Positions 1 through 8,292 of a stretch of 60,118 nt of DNA are shown piece by piece. The stretch's first letter is position 1. The number at the start of each line of letters is the position of its first letter. The stretch is from Actinomycetota bacterium (GTDB lineage: Bacteria; Actinomycetota; Acidimicrobiia; Acidimicrobiales; Ilumatobacteraceae), in contig VGCD01000011.1 of the NCBI GenBank assembly GCA_016870215.1, positions 1-60,118 of the forward strand, given 5' to 3'. The notes below the pieces were generated by a model. The model did no database searches. It was not told the origin of the DNA and worked only from the letters and a program-made list of their open reading frames with translations. The position numbers and the translations under genes are program-made.

Positions 1-268
1 GCCACTCGGGTAGCACGAATCTCGTCACGGGAATCTTGTTGTCCTTGATGAAGTCAGCCATCGAGTCGGTGACGCTTCGGCCATCGTCAATGGTGATGAA
101 CGCCACTCGGTCTTTGGTGTCGATACGAGAGATGAGACGGGCCTTGGGTGATCCGCCAGAAAGCGGAGGGGCGGCGTCGGAAGCGCGAGCTATCTGTCCG
201 ACCGACAGTGAAGCAATGCCACAGATGACGGCAACCGCAATAGAAGTGGTGGCTCGTCGTGTGGTCAT
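1..268 (-). CDS. Polysaccharide deacetylase (NodB-like), exported, N-terminal part only
   Basis: This is the first 89 codons of a gene that runs off the left edge of the window. The protein opens with a basic stretch (MTTRRATTS) and a hydrophobic segment to about residue 25, which looks like a signal peptide. From about residue 52 it reads VAFITIDDGRSVTDSMADF, the first conserved block of the NodB/polysaccharide deacetylase fold, whose second Asp normally binds the catalytic metal. The ATG at 268-266 is preceded on the minus strand by TAGGCT (281-276) and a 7-base gap, so the transcript is probably leaderless. It diverges from rho. The substrate (chitin-like, peptidoglycan or other glycan) cannot be told from this fragment. 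Confidence 0.75.
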   Translation of the reverse strand, partial: MTTRRATTSIAVAVICGIASLSVGQIARASDAAPPLSGGSPKARLISRIDTKDRVAFITIDDGRSVTDSMADFIKDNKIPVTRFVLPEW

Positions 269-313
269 TCGGGTGAGCCTAGAACTGTGGCACCGCAGCG
301 GACCCGATGATGG

Positions 314-342
314 TTGCGGGTGTAACCCTGACCCGCTATCTT
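314..342 (+). promoter_or_regulatory. Predicted promoter of rho
   Basis: TTGCGG (314-319) and TATCTT (337-342) are 17 bases apart, the spacing of a sigma-70-type promoter. Transcription would begin near 349 and leave a rho leader of about 95 bases. This is a pattern match only. Confidence 0.45.
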
Positions 343-445
343 CATAGGTGCTCGGGTTCCCGGGCTCTCCCCAGCAGTTGCAGGGTTGAGATTGTCGGTC
401 AGTGATCGCTTCGACGCTCGCGGCCAAATGAAAGCAGGCAACACG

Positions 446-2155
446 ATGGCCGCAGAAGCCCTCGAGAAATCAGCACTCGAAAACAAGGACAAGGATCAAC
501 TCCTTGCAATCGCACAGGCACTCGGAGTGGCCTCGGTGTCACGCGCGTCCAAAGCAACTCTCATTGAGAAAATTCTTGAAAAGACCGCACCGCCAGCAGC
601 CGCCCCATCGAAATCTGCTGGCCGAGATGCAAACGGGTCAGCAAAAGATGAGGGTCGGAAGCCTTCGGGCAGTTCCGACAAGGGTGGAACCGCAAAGTCC
701 GAGAAAGTCATGCTGGGACCAGATGGTGAACCCCTCGCCGAGTGGGAAATTGAATTGGCAGAACACGAGGGTCGTCTGAGCCCCGAAGATGCCGCCGAAG
801 CGCGCGAGGCTCGCAACGACGACCGCGGTGGTGACCGAAACAATGGTCAGCAGCGTGGTGATCGTGGTGATCGTGGTGATCGCGGTGACCGTCAAGGTGG
901 AAATTGGGACAGTCAAGATCGCAACGGACGTCGTCGCCGACGTCGTGGTCGCAATGGCCGCGATGAAGGGCCGCAGGGCTCTGATCGTTACGACGGACAG
1001 GACGATCAACCGTTTAGCAACGAGCCCGTCGAAGTGTCTGGGTATCTCGACTTGCGTGACGAGGGCTACGGCTTCTTGCGAGTCAATGGTTATCTCGCTT
1101 CGCGTGATGACTCGTATGTGCCAGTGAAACTCACTCGACAGTTCGGACTACGTAAAGGCGACTACGTCACAGGTATGTCGCGACCTGCCGGTCGTAATGA
1201 GAAGAACCCCGCAATGCTCGAGATTCACACAGTGAACGGAATGAATCCGGAGAAGGCTCGACAACGCCCACGCTTCGAAGATCTCACGCCGCTCTTTCCA
1301 GACGAAAAGCTGCGCCTTGAAGATCCGATGGATCCCACCAATATGACTGCGCGCATCATTGACCTCATCTCACCAATTGGTAAAGGTCAACGCGGACTCA
1401 TCGTGTCGCCACCGAAGGCAGGCAAAACGACGGTCATGAAGACCATCGCCACGAAAATCGAGAAGAACAACCCCGAGGTGAAACTGATCGTTCTTCTCAT
1501 TGACGAACGACCAGAAGAAGTCACCGACATGCGCCGCACGGTGCAAGGTGAAGTCATCGCATCAACTTTCGATCGCCCAAGTGATGAACACACGCACATC
1601 GCAGAGTTGGCCATCGAAAAAGCAAAGCGCATGGTTGAAATGGGCGAGGACGTTGTTGTCATTCTTGACGGCATCACGCGCCTCTCGCGCGCATATAACC
1701 TGGCCGCTCCTGCGAGTGGCCGTATCATGTCTGGTGGTATCGATGCCGGTGCGCTGTATCCGCCGAAGAAGTTCTTCGGTGCAGCACGAAATGTCGAAGA
1801 AGGTGGCTCTCTCACCATCCTTGCAACGGCTCTGGTGGAGACCAACAGCCGCATGGACGAGGCGATCTTCGAGGAGTTCAAGGGCACGGGCAACATGGAA
1901 TTGAAGCTCGACCGGCGAATTGCAGAGCGCCGAGTGTTTCCAGCAATCGATGTCGATGCATCGAGCACCCGCCATGAAGAGTTGCTCTTTGACCGCAAGC
2001 AGCTGCAATTGGTGTGGAAACTGCGTCGAGTGCTGTCTGGTCTGGCGGCTGACGGCAACCCGGCTCCGGGCCTCGAAATGCTGATGGACCGCCTCAAGAC
2101 CTTCCGCACCAACGACGAATTCCTCAACGAAATCGCCAAATCACCCACCGCCTAG
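446..2155 (+). CDS. rho: Transcription termination factor Rho
   Basis: Hexameric RNA-dependent ATPase that ends transcription at Rho-dependent sites. In order, the protein shows a SAP-like Rho N-domain (first 45 residues), a long hydrophilic insert rich in Arg, Gly, Asp and Asn to about residue 195, a cold-shock-type RNA-binding fold (EVSGYLDLRDEGYGFLRV), a Walker A loop (SPPKAGKTT) and a Walker B strand (VVVILDGITRL). Long basic inserts of this kind are known in actinobacterial Rho. I chose the ATG at 446; an ATG at 428 and a TTG at 386 are in frame and possible. Rho begins the actinobacterial cluster rho-rpmE-prfA-prmC. Confidence 0.97.
   Translation: MAAEALEKSALENKDKDQLLAIAQALGVASVSRASKATLIEKILEKTAPPAAAPSKSAGRDANGSAKDEGRKPSGSSDKGGTAKSEKVMLGPDGEPLAEWEIELAEHEGRLSPEDAAEAREARNDDRGGDRNNGQQRGDRGDRGDRGDRQGGNWDSQDRNGRRRRRRGRNGRDEGPQGSDRYDGQDDQPFSNEPVEVSGYLDLRDEGYGFLRVNGYLASRDDSYVPVKLTRQFGLRKGDYVTGMSRPAGRNEKNPAMLEIHTVNGMNPEKARQRPRFEDLTPLFPDEKLRLEDPMDPTNMTARIIDLISPIGKGQRGLIVSPPKAGKTTVMKTIATKIEKNNPEVKLIVLLIDERPEEVTDMRRTVQGEVIASTFDRPSDEHTHIAELAIEKAKRMVEMGEDVVVILDGITRLSRAYNLAAPASGRIMSGGIDAGALYPPKKFFGAARNVEEGGSLTILATALVETNSRMDEAIFEEFKGTGNMELKLDRRIAERRVFPAIDVDASSTRHEELLFDRKQLQLVWKLRRVLSGLAADGNPAPGLEMLMDRLKTFRTNDEFLNEIAKSPTA
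854..892 (+). repeat. Tandem 9-base repeat in the Rho insert
   Basis: Three exact copies of cgtggtgat followed by a degenerate fourth (cgcggtgac) encode an Arg-Gly-Asp repeat inside the disordered, basic part of Rho. Such a repeat can change copy number by slippage without a frameshift. Confidence 0.8.
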
Positions 2156-2228
2156 CCCGACCGGTCGCCGGTACACTTCTCAGCCGGCCCAAGTGCACCC
2201 GACGGGCAACCATCTCTAGGAGATCGCA

Positions 2229-2456
2229 ATGAAGACAGACATCCATCCGAAGTATGAAGAGACCACGGTCAAGTGTTCATGTGGCAATTCGTTCGTCACT
2301 CGAAGCACCAAGGGCGGCCTCATGCAGGTCGAGTTGTGCAACGAGTGCCACCCGTACTTCACGGGTAAGCAGAAGTTGGTCGACACCGGTGGACGCGTTG
2401 AGCGTTTCAACAAGCGTTATGGCGCTCGTAAGACCACCAAGAAAAAGGCCGACTAG
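2229..2456 (+). CDS. rpmE: 50S ribosomal protein L31, zinc-binding form
   Basis: Small protein of the large ribosomal subunit, 75 residues, a normal family length. Cys16, Cys18, Cys37 and Cys40 make the zinc-binding (C+) form rather than the Cys-less paralogue induced by zinc starvation. A good Shine-Dalgarno sequence (aggag at 2217) lies ahead of the ATG. The position directly after rho is conserved in actinobacteria. The basic tail ([10 protein letters not shown]) is typical. Confidence 0.97.
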   Translation: MKTDIHPKYEETTVKCSCGNSFVTRSTKGGLMQVELCNECHPYFTGKQKLVDTGGRVERFNKRYGARKTTKKKAD

Positions 2457-2462
2457 AACCAC

Positions 2463-3491
2463 GTGACCTCTGTTCCCGCCGACACTGAGCGGCGCAGCAG
2501 ACTTCTCTCATTGAAATTGCGCGCACTTGTGCGCGATCACTTCAGTCATGCAGTCAACCCTGATGTCGCTGACAATCTTGAGGTAGCGCTATTTCCGTTT
2601 GGTGCGGCTCTGTTGTCGAACGACACCGTGTGGTTGCTCATTGACGGCGACGCGAGTGGAGCTCTGGGACCATCTGTTGCCTGGGTGCTCTCTCGTCGAC
2701 CCACTGCATTAGCGGTGCACATCCTTGCTGAAGTGGGCTCTGGAGTGCTCGCTCGACGCGCTCAACTTCTGAACAGCGACCTCACCGTTGACGTGTGGCA
2801 TGCAAAGGAACGTGATGTCCTGCCAGCACTTCCTGAGCCACCGCTGCCTTCGGTGCTCGCCGCCACGAGCCATCTCGATTTTGTTGGTGTCATTCAATCC
2901 GCGGGTGCAGAACCATTGGTGGAACACGGCATAGTCAGTGGTGAAGTACGCGGGCTGGAGATTTGTCGTGTGGTCGATGACGAACACACCGGCACGGTGC
3001 GCCTGGAAGTTGGAATGGGTGCTCACGATCGAGAGGCATTCGCGTTGGTGCACGGTGATGTACCGACGGCCGATGCTTTGGCAAACGTCGTTGCCTCGGT
3101 TCGTGCGCATCGCGCCGATGATGCACCACCACACCCACTCAACTCGTTTGGTGCGGAGCGCCTTATGCGCGCTCGAGCCATCGAGAATCCGTCGATAGTC
3201 AATTGTGTCCGTGTCATCGCGGCTGAGCCACCGGTTTTGCGAACAAATGTGAAAGATGCAGTTCCGTGTGTTGCGCTTGGTGAAGACGCTGATGGCACGC
3301 GACGAATACTTGTGTTTGTGAATGGTGTCGACCTCGATGTCGTCCCCTTCGCACTTGATGCTTGGCATCGCCTCGACCGCACGGCCCGCATCACAGTTGT
3401 GCTGCGTGACAAGGACAAAGTTGCCTCTATCGATCGACTCGCAATGCTGGGCATAACGCCTGTTGACGTGTTGACACTGAAGGGTTACTAG
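2463..3491 (+). CDS. Uncharacterised protein, 342 residues
   Basis: I do not recognise this protein. It begins with GTG six bases after rpmE and ends two bases before the next gene, so it is probably co-transcribed with both. It has no signal peptide or clear membrane segment. It alternates beta-rich stretches with acidic and His-rich ones, and looks like a soluble two-domain alpha/beta protein. Residues near 80-120 (ALGPSVAWVLSRRPTALAVH) and the C-terminal third (RILVFVNGVDLDVVPFALD) are the most structured parts. Position between ribosomal and release-factor genes gives no firm clue to function. Confidence 0.75.
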   Translation: MTSVPADTERRSRLLSLKLRALVRDHFSHAVNPDVADNLEVALFPFGAALLSNDTVWLLIDGDASGALGPSVAWVLSRRPTALAVHILAEVGSGVLARRAQLLNSDLTVDVWHAKERDVLPALPEPPLPSVLAATSHLDFVGVIQSAGAEPLVEHGIVSGEVRGLEICRVVDDEHTGTVRLEVGMGAHDREAFALVHGDVPTADALANVVASVRAHRADDAPPHPLNSFGAERLMRARAIENPSIVNCVRVIAAEPPVLRTNVKDAVPCVALGEDADGTRRILVFVNGVDLDVVPFALDAWHRLDRTARITVVLRDKDKVASIDRLAMLGITPVDVLTLKGY

Positions 3492-3493
3492 CT

Positions 3494-4261
3494 GTGCCTC
3501 ATTCACACAAACGACACAAAGTACGACATTTTCTCTCAGTAATTGTGTTGTCGGCCACCGCACTCGGCTGTGCTGGGTCGCCCAATGATGACGCTGTCAT
3601 CGAACGTCCAGATGTTGATGACTCGGCTGACACCACGGCACTTGTTCAAGACACCATCGTCGAGACGACAGCACCACGTTCGACAACGACCACTAGCACT
3701 GTTCCTCTCACGACCATCGTGGAGTCCGGCAAGGATGCGACGGCTGAGTTGCGTGCATTGGCGAAGTCGGTCGAAGCGCGAGACTTCTCTGAAATCTCCG
3801 ACAGCGCTTGTGGCAAGTTTGCAATGGTGTTGACCGACGTCATTATTGACGGGTTCGTCAAAGGTGGATTGTTCTGGTACTGGTGGGATGGTTCCCAGTG
3901 GGTTGACAAATCAGAGCAACTGAAGGGTGGCATCGGGGATTACCACTTGCGGGTGTATACGCGTGACTATACGAACGACGGCATCGAAGAGTTCTTTGTC
4001 GTGGCCAAGGACAGTGAACGGCGATCCGCCAAAGAGTTCGGCTCATTCTTCGGATTCGGATGGTCGCCACAGTCACAGTGTCGATGGGATTGGATGGTCA
4101 TCGACAATGGTCGTGAGACGGTGACGGCGATCAGTGAGCCAGAGCCGAGTCCGCGGTCAGCGAAAGTCTTCTGCATCGGGTATCGCAACAGTTCCACACG
4201 AATCCGTGGATGGGTGTGGTACGACTCATCAATCTCTGCTTTCCGCTTCGACTACAAGTAG
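3494..4261 (+). CDS. Putative lipoprotein, 255 residues
   Basis: A GTG start is followed by a basic n-region (HKRHKVRH), a hydrophobic core and the lipobox ALGC, so the protein is probably lipid-anchored at the outer face of the membrane. A Thr/Ser-rich linker (about residues 40-75, with the run TTTTST) precedes a globular part with many Trp and Tyr residues and a section containing DYTNDGIEEFFVVAKD. No family is recognised. It follows the previous gene by two bases and precedes prfA by 19 bases. Confidence 0.75.
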   Translation: MPHSHKRHKVRHFLSVIVLSATALGCAGSPNDDAVIERPDVDDSADTTALVQDTIVETTAPRSTTTTSTVPLTTIVESGKDATAELRALAKSVEARDFSEISDSACGKFAMVLTDVIIDGFVKGGLFWYWWDGSQWVDKSEQLKGGIGDYHLRVYTRDYTNDGIEEFFVVAKDSERRSAKEFGSFFGFGWSPQSQCRWDWMVIDNGRETVTAISEPEPSPRSAKVFCIGYRNSSTRIRGWVWYDSSISAFRFDYK

Positions 4262-4280
4262 TCGCCGTAGCCTTGAGGTC

Positions 4281-5345
4281 ATGGACGAGAGGCTCGACGC
4301 GATAGAGAAGGAATACGTCGAGCTTGAAGCGAGCCTCGGAACATCAGAAGTGTTGGCTGACCAGGCGAAATTACGGGACGCATCGCGGAAATACAAACAG
4401 CTCACCCCTCTGGTCGAATGCATCCGAGCACTTCGTGCGGTGAAGGGTGACGCACAAGCTGCGCGTGAACTTGCCGCTGAAACCACTGGCTCCGAGCGCG
4501 ATTCGTTCCGGGCCGAAGCGGTGTCAGCCGATGAGAAACAAGAGGCGCTCGAAGAACAATTGAAGTTGCTCATGTTGCCCACGGATCCAAACGATGGCAA
4601 GAACGTTCTCATGGAAATCCGCGGAGCCGAAGGTGGGGAAGAGGCCAATTTGTTCGCCGGCGATCTGATGGAGATGTATCAGGCGTATGCGATTCGTCGT
4701 GGCTGGGCCGTCGAGACGATTCAGCATGATGCATCCGACCTCGGCGGAATCAATCAGGTGACGCTCATGTTCAAGGGTGACGATGCGTGGAGTCATCTCA
4801 AGTTCGAAGGCGGCCCCCATCGCGTGCAGCGCGTTCCCGCCACCGAGAGCCAGGGACGTATCCACACTTCTTCAGCCACAGTCATGGTCATGCCGGAGGC
4901 AGACGAAGTCGATGTCGACATTGATGAAAAAGATCTGCAGGTTGACATTTATCGATCGTCGGGTGCCGGCGGCCAGCACGTGAACACGACGGATTCCGCA
5001 GTGCGCATCACGCACAGGCCCACCGGAATCGTGGTGGCGATGCAAGATGAGCGCAGTCAACTTCAAAATCGCGCACGAGCGATGCAGGTGTTGCGCTCAC
5101 GACTGTTGAAGCACTACCAAGACCAAGCAGAAGCAAAGGCTTCCGCCGAACGTCGCGCACAGGTCGGTGGCGGTGGACGCAGCGAAAAGATCCGCACGTA
5201 CAACTTCAAGGAAAATCGAATCACCGATCACCGAATTGGCTTCACGTTGTATCAGTTGCAAGCAGCTCTTGCTGGTGATCTCGACCCGGTCATCGAAGCA
5301 CTTCAGACAGATTTGCGCGCTCGACAACTCGCTGGCGATGCCTGA
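4281..5345 (+). CDS. prfA: Peptide chain release factor 1
   Basis: Releases the finished peptide at UAA and UAG codons. The GGQ catalytic motif (SSGAGGQHVNTTDSAVRITH, about residues 227-246) and the PAT-type codon-recognition block (HRVQRVPATESQGRIHTS) identify RF1 rather than RF2. Length is 354 residues, normal for the family. The reading frame is open further upstream, but the ATG at 4281 starts the conserved N-terminus. It follows TAGCCT (4268-4273) with a 7-base gap, the leaderless layout seen repeatedly in this window. The 3' end overlaps prmC, whose product modifies this protein. Confidence 0.97.
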   Translation: MDERLDAIEKEYVELEASLGTSEVLADQAKLRDASRKYKQLTPLVECIRALRAVKGDAQAARELAAETTGSERDSFRAEAVSADEKQEALEEQLKLLMLPTDPNDGKNVLMEIRGAEGGEEANLFAGDLMEMYQAYAIRRGWAVETIQHDASDLGGINQVTLMFKGDDAWSHLKFEGGPHRVQRVPATESQGRIHTSSATVMVMPEADEVDVDIDEKDLQVDIYRSSGAGGQHVNTTDSAVRITHRPTGIVVAMQDERSQLQNRARAMQVLRSRLLKHYQDQAEAKASAERRAQVGGGGRSEKIRTYNFKENRITDHRIGFTLYQLQAALAGDLDPVIEALQTDLRARQLAGDA

Positions 5346-6198
5346 CGACACCATCACATGGCGCGCGATGCTCGCCGAGACAGCGCAAGTCGTTGCAGAC
5401 AGAACCTCGGCACTCTGGTTGTGTCAACGCGCAAGCGGATACGACGCTGAAGAGTTCATGGGCGAATTGGACAATCCCGTCACATCGCGGTCTGCAACGC
5501 ATCTTCATGACATGGTTCGCCGTTTCATCGGGGGAGAGCCACTGCAGTACGTGCTTGGCCGGTGGGCTTTTCGACGTGTCGACATCATGGTGGACACTCG
5601 CGTGCTCATCCCTCGACCCGAGACTGAGATGCTCGTTGATCTGGTGCTGGAAGAAGTGAGACAAAAGCCCGGTTCCACGATTATCGACCTCGGCACAGGA
5701 TCTGGTGCCATCGGTCTCGCAGTGCTGGATGAGCTTCCACTTTCGCACTCGACAGTGTGGATGACCGATGTGTCACGCGATGCGCTCGATGTTGCTAGTG
5801 CCAATGTGGCCGGACTTGGTCGGCCAGGAATCAGTGCACGACTGGTTCACGGCTCGTGGTTCGACGCGCTACCAGTTGAATTGAAAGAGGCAGTTGATGT
5901 TGTCGTCGCAAACCCACCGTATGTGGAAGACGATGATCCAGATCTTGAAGAACGTGTGCGTGAGTGGGAACCATCGCTCGCATTGTTTGCTGGGCCCGAT
6001 GGCCTCCGCGACATTGCGACAATCGTGAGCGGATGCAACCAATGGCTGCGATCTGATGGACTCTTGTTGATTGAGTTTGGCTCTCGCCAAGGTGACGCGG
6101 TGCGAGCGCTTGCCATTGATGCTGGGTTATGCGATGTCGAGATACTTCAAGATCTCGCTGGCCTTGACCGGGTGCTGCGAGCTCGTACATCACACTGA
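5338..6198 (+). CDS. prmC: Release factor glutamine methyltransferase
   Basis: Methylates the Gln of the GGQ motif of release factors using S-adenosylmethionine. The protein of 286 residues has the SAM loop (TIIDLGTGSGAIGLAV) and the substrate-binding NPPY motif (VVANPPYVEDDD). The ATG at 5338 lies inside the last codons of prfA (8-base overlap), which suggests translational coupling to its own substrate. The pairing prfA-prmC is conserved in bacteria. Mycobacteria lack the next four genes at this spot, and a Sua5/YwlC gene that often follows prmC is absent here. Confidence 0.95.
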   Translation: MPDDTITWRAMLAETAQVVADRTSALWLCQRASGYDAEEFMGELDNPVTSRSATHLHDMVRRFIGGEPLQYVLGRWAFRRVDIMVDTRVLIPRPETEMLVDLVLEEVRQKPGSTIIDLGTGSGAIGLAVLDELPLSHSTVWMTDVSRDALDVASANVAGLGRPGISARLVHGSWFDALPVELKEAVDVVVANPPYVEDDDPDLEERVREWEPSLALFAGPDGLRDIATIVSGCNQWLRSDGLLLIEFGSRQGDAVRALAIDAGLCDVEILQDLAGLDRVLRARTSH

Positions 6199-6210
6199 CT
6201 GATGCCCTCA

Positions 6211-8292
6211 TCAGGTGTTGCGGATGCCGAGTGACCTACGAATGAAATCGAGTTGGTGAAGTAACAGGTTTTCAGCGACAACTTCCTGTGGAGTCATGTG
6301 CGTGACGCCGCTCAGCGGAAGTACTTCGTGCGGTTTGCCAGCGCTGAGCAGAGCAGAGGAGAGCTGCAGAGTGTGTGCGGCAACGACATTGTCGTCTGCA
6401 AGACCGTGAATGAGAAGGAGTGGTCGACGAAGCCGATGCGCATCTCTGATGAGATTCGTTCGGTCGAAGTTGTCGCTCTCTTTCTCAGGGTCGCCGAGGT
6501 ATCGCTCGGTGTAGTGGGTGTCGTACAGTCGCCAATCCGTGACCGGCGCGCCGGCCACCGCGCAGTGGAACACGTCGGGCTCACGCAACACCGCCAGCGC
6601 AGCGAGATAACCACCGAAGCTCCAGCCGCGAATTGCCACTCGGGACATGTCTGCTCGAGGTTCCAACTGCGAGAGCATCGACGCAACCTGGCATTGGTCT
6701 TTCAGCACTGGGTCCGCCAGATCGCCCGCAACCTCGCGCTCGTAGGAAGAACCCTTGCCGGGTGTACCCGCGCCGTCGACAACGACGACGACAAAACCCT
6801 GATCAGCAAACCATTGCGACACCGCCAGTGCCTGATGCGAGGCAACGACACGTTGCGCATGAGGGCCGCCATACGGATCAAACAACACGGGCAGGCGGTG
6901 CGTCAGCCCATCTTTCGGAGTGAGTATCGCAACCGGAACCTGTCGCGGACCCACGACATGGAACTGCACGTTCGGAGACACAAGCGGCGTCTCTGCATGA
7001 GAAGTGAGAACTGACCCATCTTTCACGTGGTGTGTCGCTAGAGGTGAGAGTGTCGATGTTGTGCGCAACACCACGTGAGAGTCGTTGCCGGTTCCTGTCG
7101 TCACAGATTCGTCAGGGCTGAGACGAGAGACCGCCTTGGTCTCAAGGTCATATTCACACAAATACAGGAACCAAGGCCGAGCGATGTCGTTGGCAGCGAA
7201 CAGCACTCGCCGACCAACGAATTGCACTGATCGCACCTGCGTTGTTGCGGGAGTAACGGGTTCACCGTTCACGAGAAGGCGACGAGCGCCATCTCGTTCA
7301 CCGCAGGTGATGAGGGCCCCGTCGCTTGCTAGTGCTGGAGTGCCTGGAACCAACTCCACCCACTGTTCATCGGATTCCTCATGAAGTAGCGAACTGTCAC
7401 CTGAGTGTTCATCGATACGCAACACACGAGTGGTGCGCTGGTTACGCGTCTGGGTCTGAACGATCAGACCATGAGCAGTCCATGAGACTGAATTGAGATA
7501 CTCGCAATCAGACGGGAGAGGCACATCGATTGTTTTTCCGTCGGACACAGCCACGATGTGAAGAGTGACTGTCGCATTCGTCGAACCTGCTTGTGGGTAT
7601 CTGTGCGTGGTTGGCTCTTTCTCTGGTTGTGAAGTATCCGCGATATGCCAGTGCAGCACAGGCTTCGAGTTGACTCTGCAGACAGCAATGTGTGTGCCAT
7701 CGGGTGAGAACCAGTAGCCGCGCTGACGGCCCATCTCTTCAGCCGCGATGAACTCCGCCATTCCCCAACTGACGTCCGGATCCGGATCAGAACACAAAAT
7801 CTGTTCCACGTTGTTGACAAGGACGCACAATGCGCCATTTCGGACGTATGCAACAACGTCGCCTGCGGGAGAGAGTCGCGCGTCAAATATGCCGACAGCA
7901 ACCGGGACTGCACGATGCTCGCCAGTCACGAGATCAATCTCGTACGTGTGGCCACCTAAAGTCGTTACCGCCTTGGTGACGGCAGCATCCGTGGAGAACG
8001 ACACCACGCCACCGGCGGCCTCACGCATGCGTTCACGACGACGGTGCTCTTCTGGAGATGTTTGCGAAACGTCGTAGTCGCCGCTCGGGTCGAACACGCA
8101 CTGCTCAATGCCTGTCTCAGTGGTCAAGACCCACAGTTTGTTGACAGCATCAGTTCCACTCGAAGAGCGAGCAAAGACAACTCGTTCACCGGACGGTGAC
8201 ACAACGATGTTGCGGGGCTCGCCGAGGGTGAGGCGTTGTGTGCGGGCATATTGCCGAGGAAAGGTGTCGCGAGGCGCAGCGGATGAGTTCAT
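6211..8292 (-). CDS. S9 family serine peptidase, dipeptidyl-peptidase IV-like
   Basis: Predicted to release dipeptides from peptides, probably those with Pro or Ala at position 2. An N-terminal beta-propeller-like part carries a WGMAEFIAAEEMGR segment, resembling the double-Glu motif that fixes the substrate N-terminus in DPP-IV. The C-terminal alpha/beta hydrolase part has the nucleophile in GWSFGGY (Ser558), then Asp in HGLADDNV and His in GVTHMTP. No signal peptide is seen, so it is probably cytoplasmic. The ATG at 8292 overlaps the stop of the upstream thiolase-like gene as ATGA, which decides this start over an in-frame ATG at 8328. Confidence 0.9.
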   Translation of the reverse strand: MNSSAAPRDTFPRQYARTQRLTLGEPRNIVVSPSGERVVFARSSSGTDAVNKLWVLTTETGIEQCVFDPSGDYDVSQTSPEEHRRRERMREAAGGVVSFSTDAAVTKAVTTLGGHTYEIDLVTGEHRAVPVAVGIFDARLSPAGDVVAYVRNGALCVLVNNVEQILCSDPDPDVSWGMAEFIAAEEMGRQRGYWFSPDGTHIAVCRVNSKPVLHWHIADTSQPEKEPTTHRYPQAGSTNATVTLHIVAVSDGKTIDVPLPSDCEYLNSVSWTAHGLIVQTQTRNQRTTRVLRIDEHSGDSSLLHEESDEQWVELVPGTPALASDGALITCGERDGARRLLVNGEPVTPATTQVRSVQFVGRRVLFAANDIARPWFLYLCEYDLETKAVSRLSPDESVTTGTGNDSHVVLRTTSTLSPLATHHVKDGSVLTSHAETPLVSPNVQFHVVGPRQVPVAILTPKDGLTHRLPVLFDPYGGPHAQRVVASHQALAVSQWFADQGFVVVVVDGAGTPGKGSSYEREVAGDLADPVLKDQCQVASMLSQLEPRADMSRVAIRGWSFGGYLAALAVLREPDVFHCAVAGAPVTDWRLYDTHYTERYLGDPEKESDNFDRTNLIRDAHRLRRPLLLIHGLADDNVVAAHTLQLSSALLSAGKPHEVLPLSGVTHMTPQEVVAENLLLHQLDFIRRSLGIRNT

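Noticed and set aside
1387-2148. Long minus-strand ORF opposite rho
   Set aside because: Shadow of a GC-rich coding frame; no start signal, and the product is a Ser/Arg-rich sequence without recognisable domains.
2709-3563. 284-codon minus-strand ORF opposite the uncharacterised gene at 2463-3491
   Set aside because: The plus-strand gene fits the operon, with near-zero gaps on both sides. The antisense ORF has a Cys/His-rich shadow composition.
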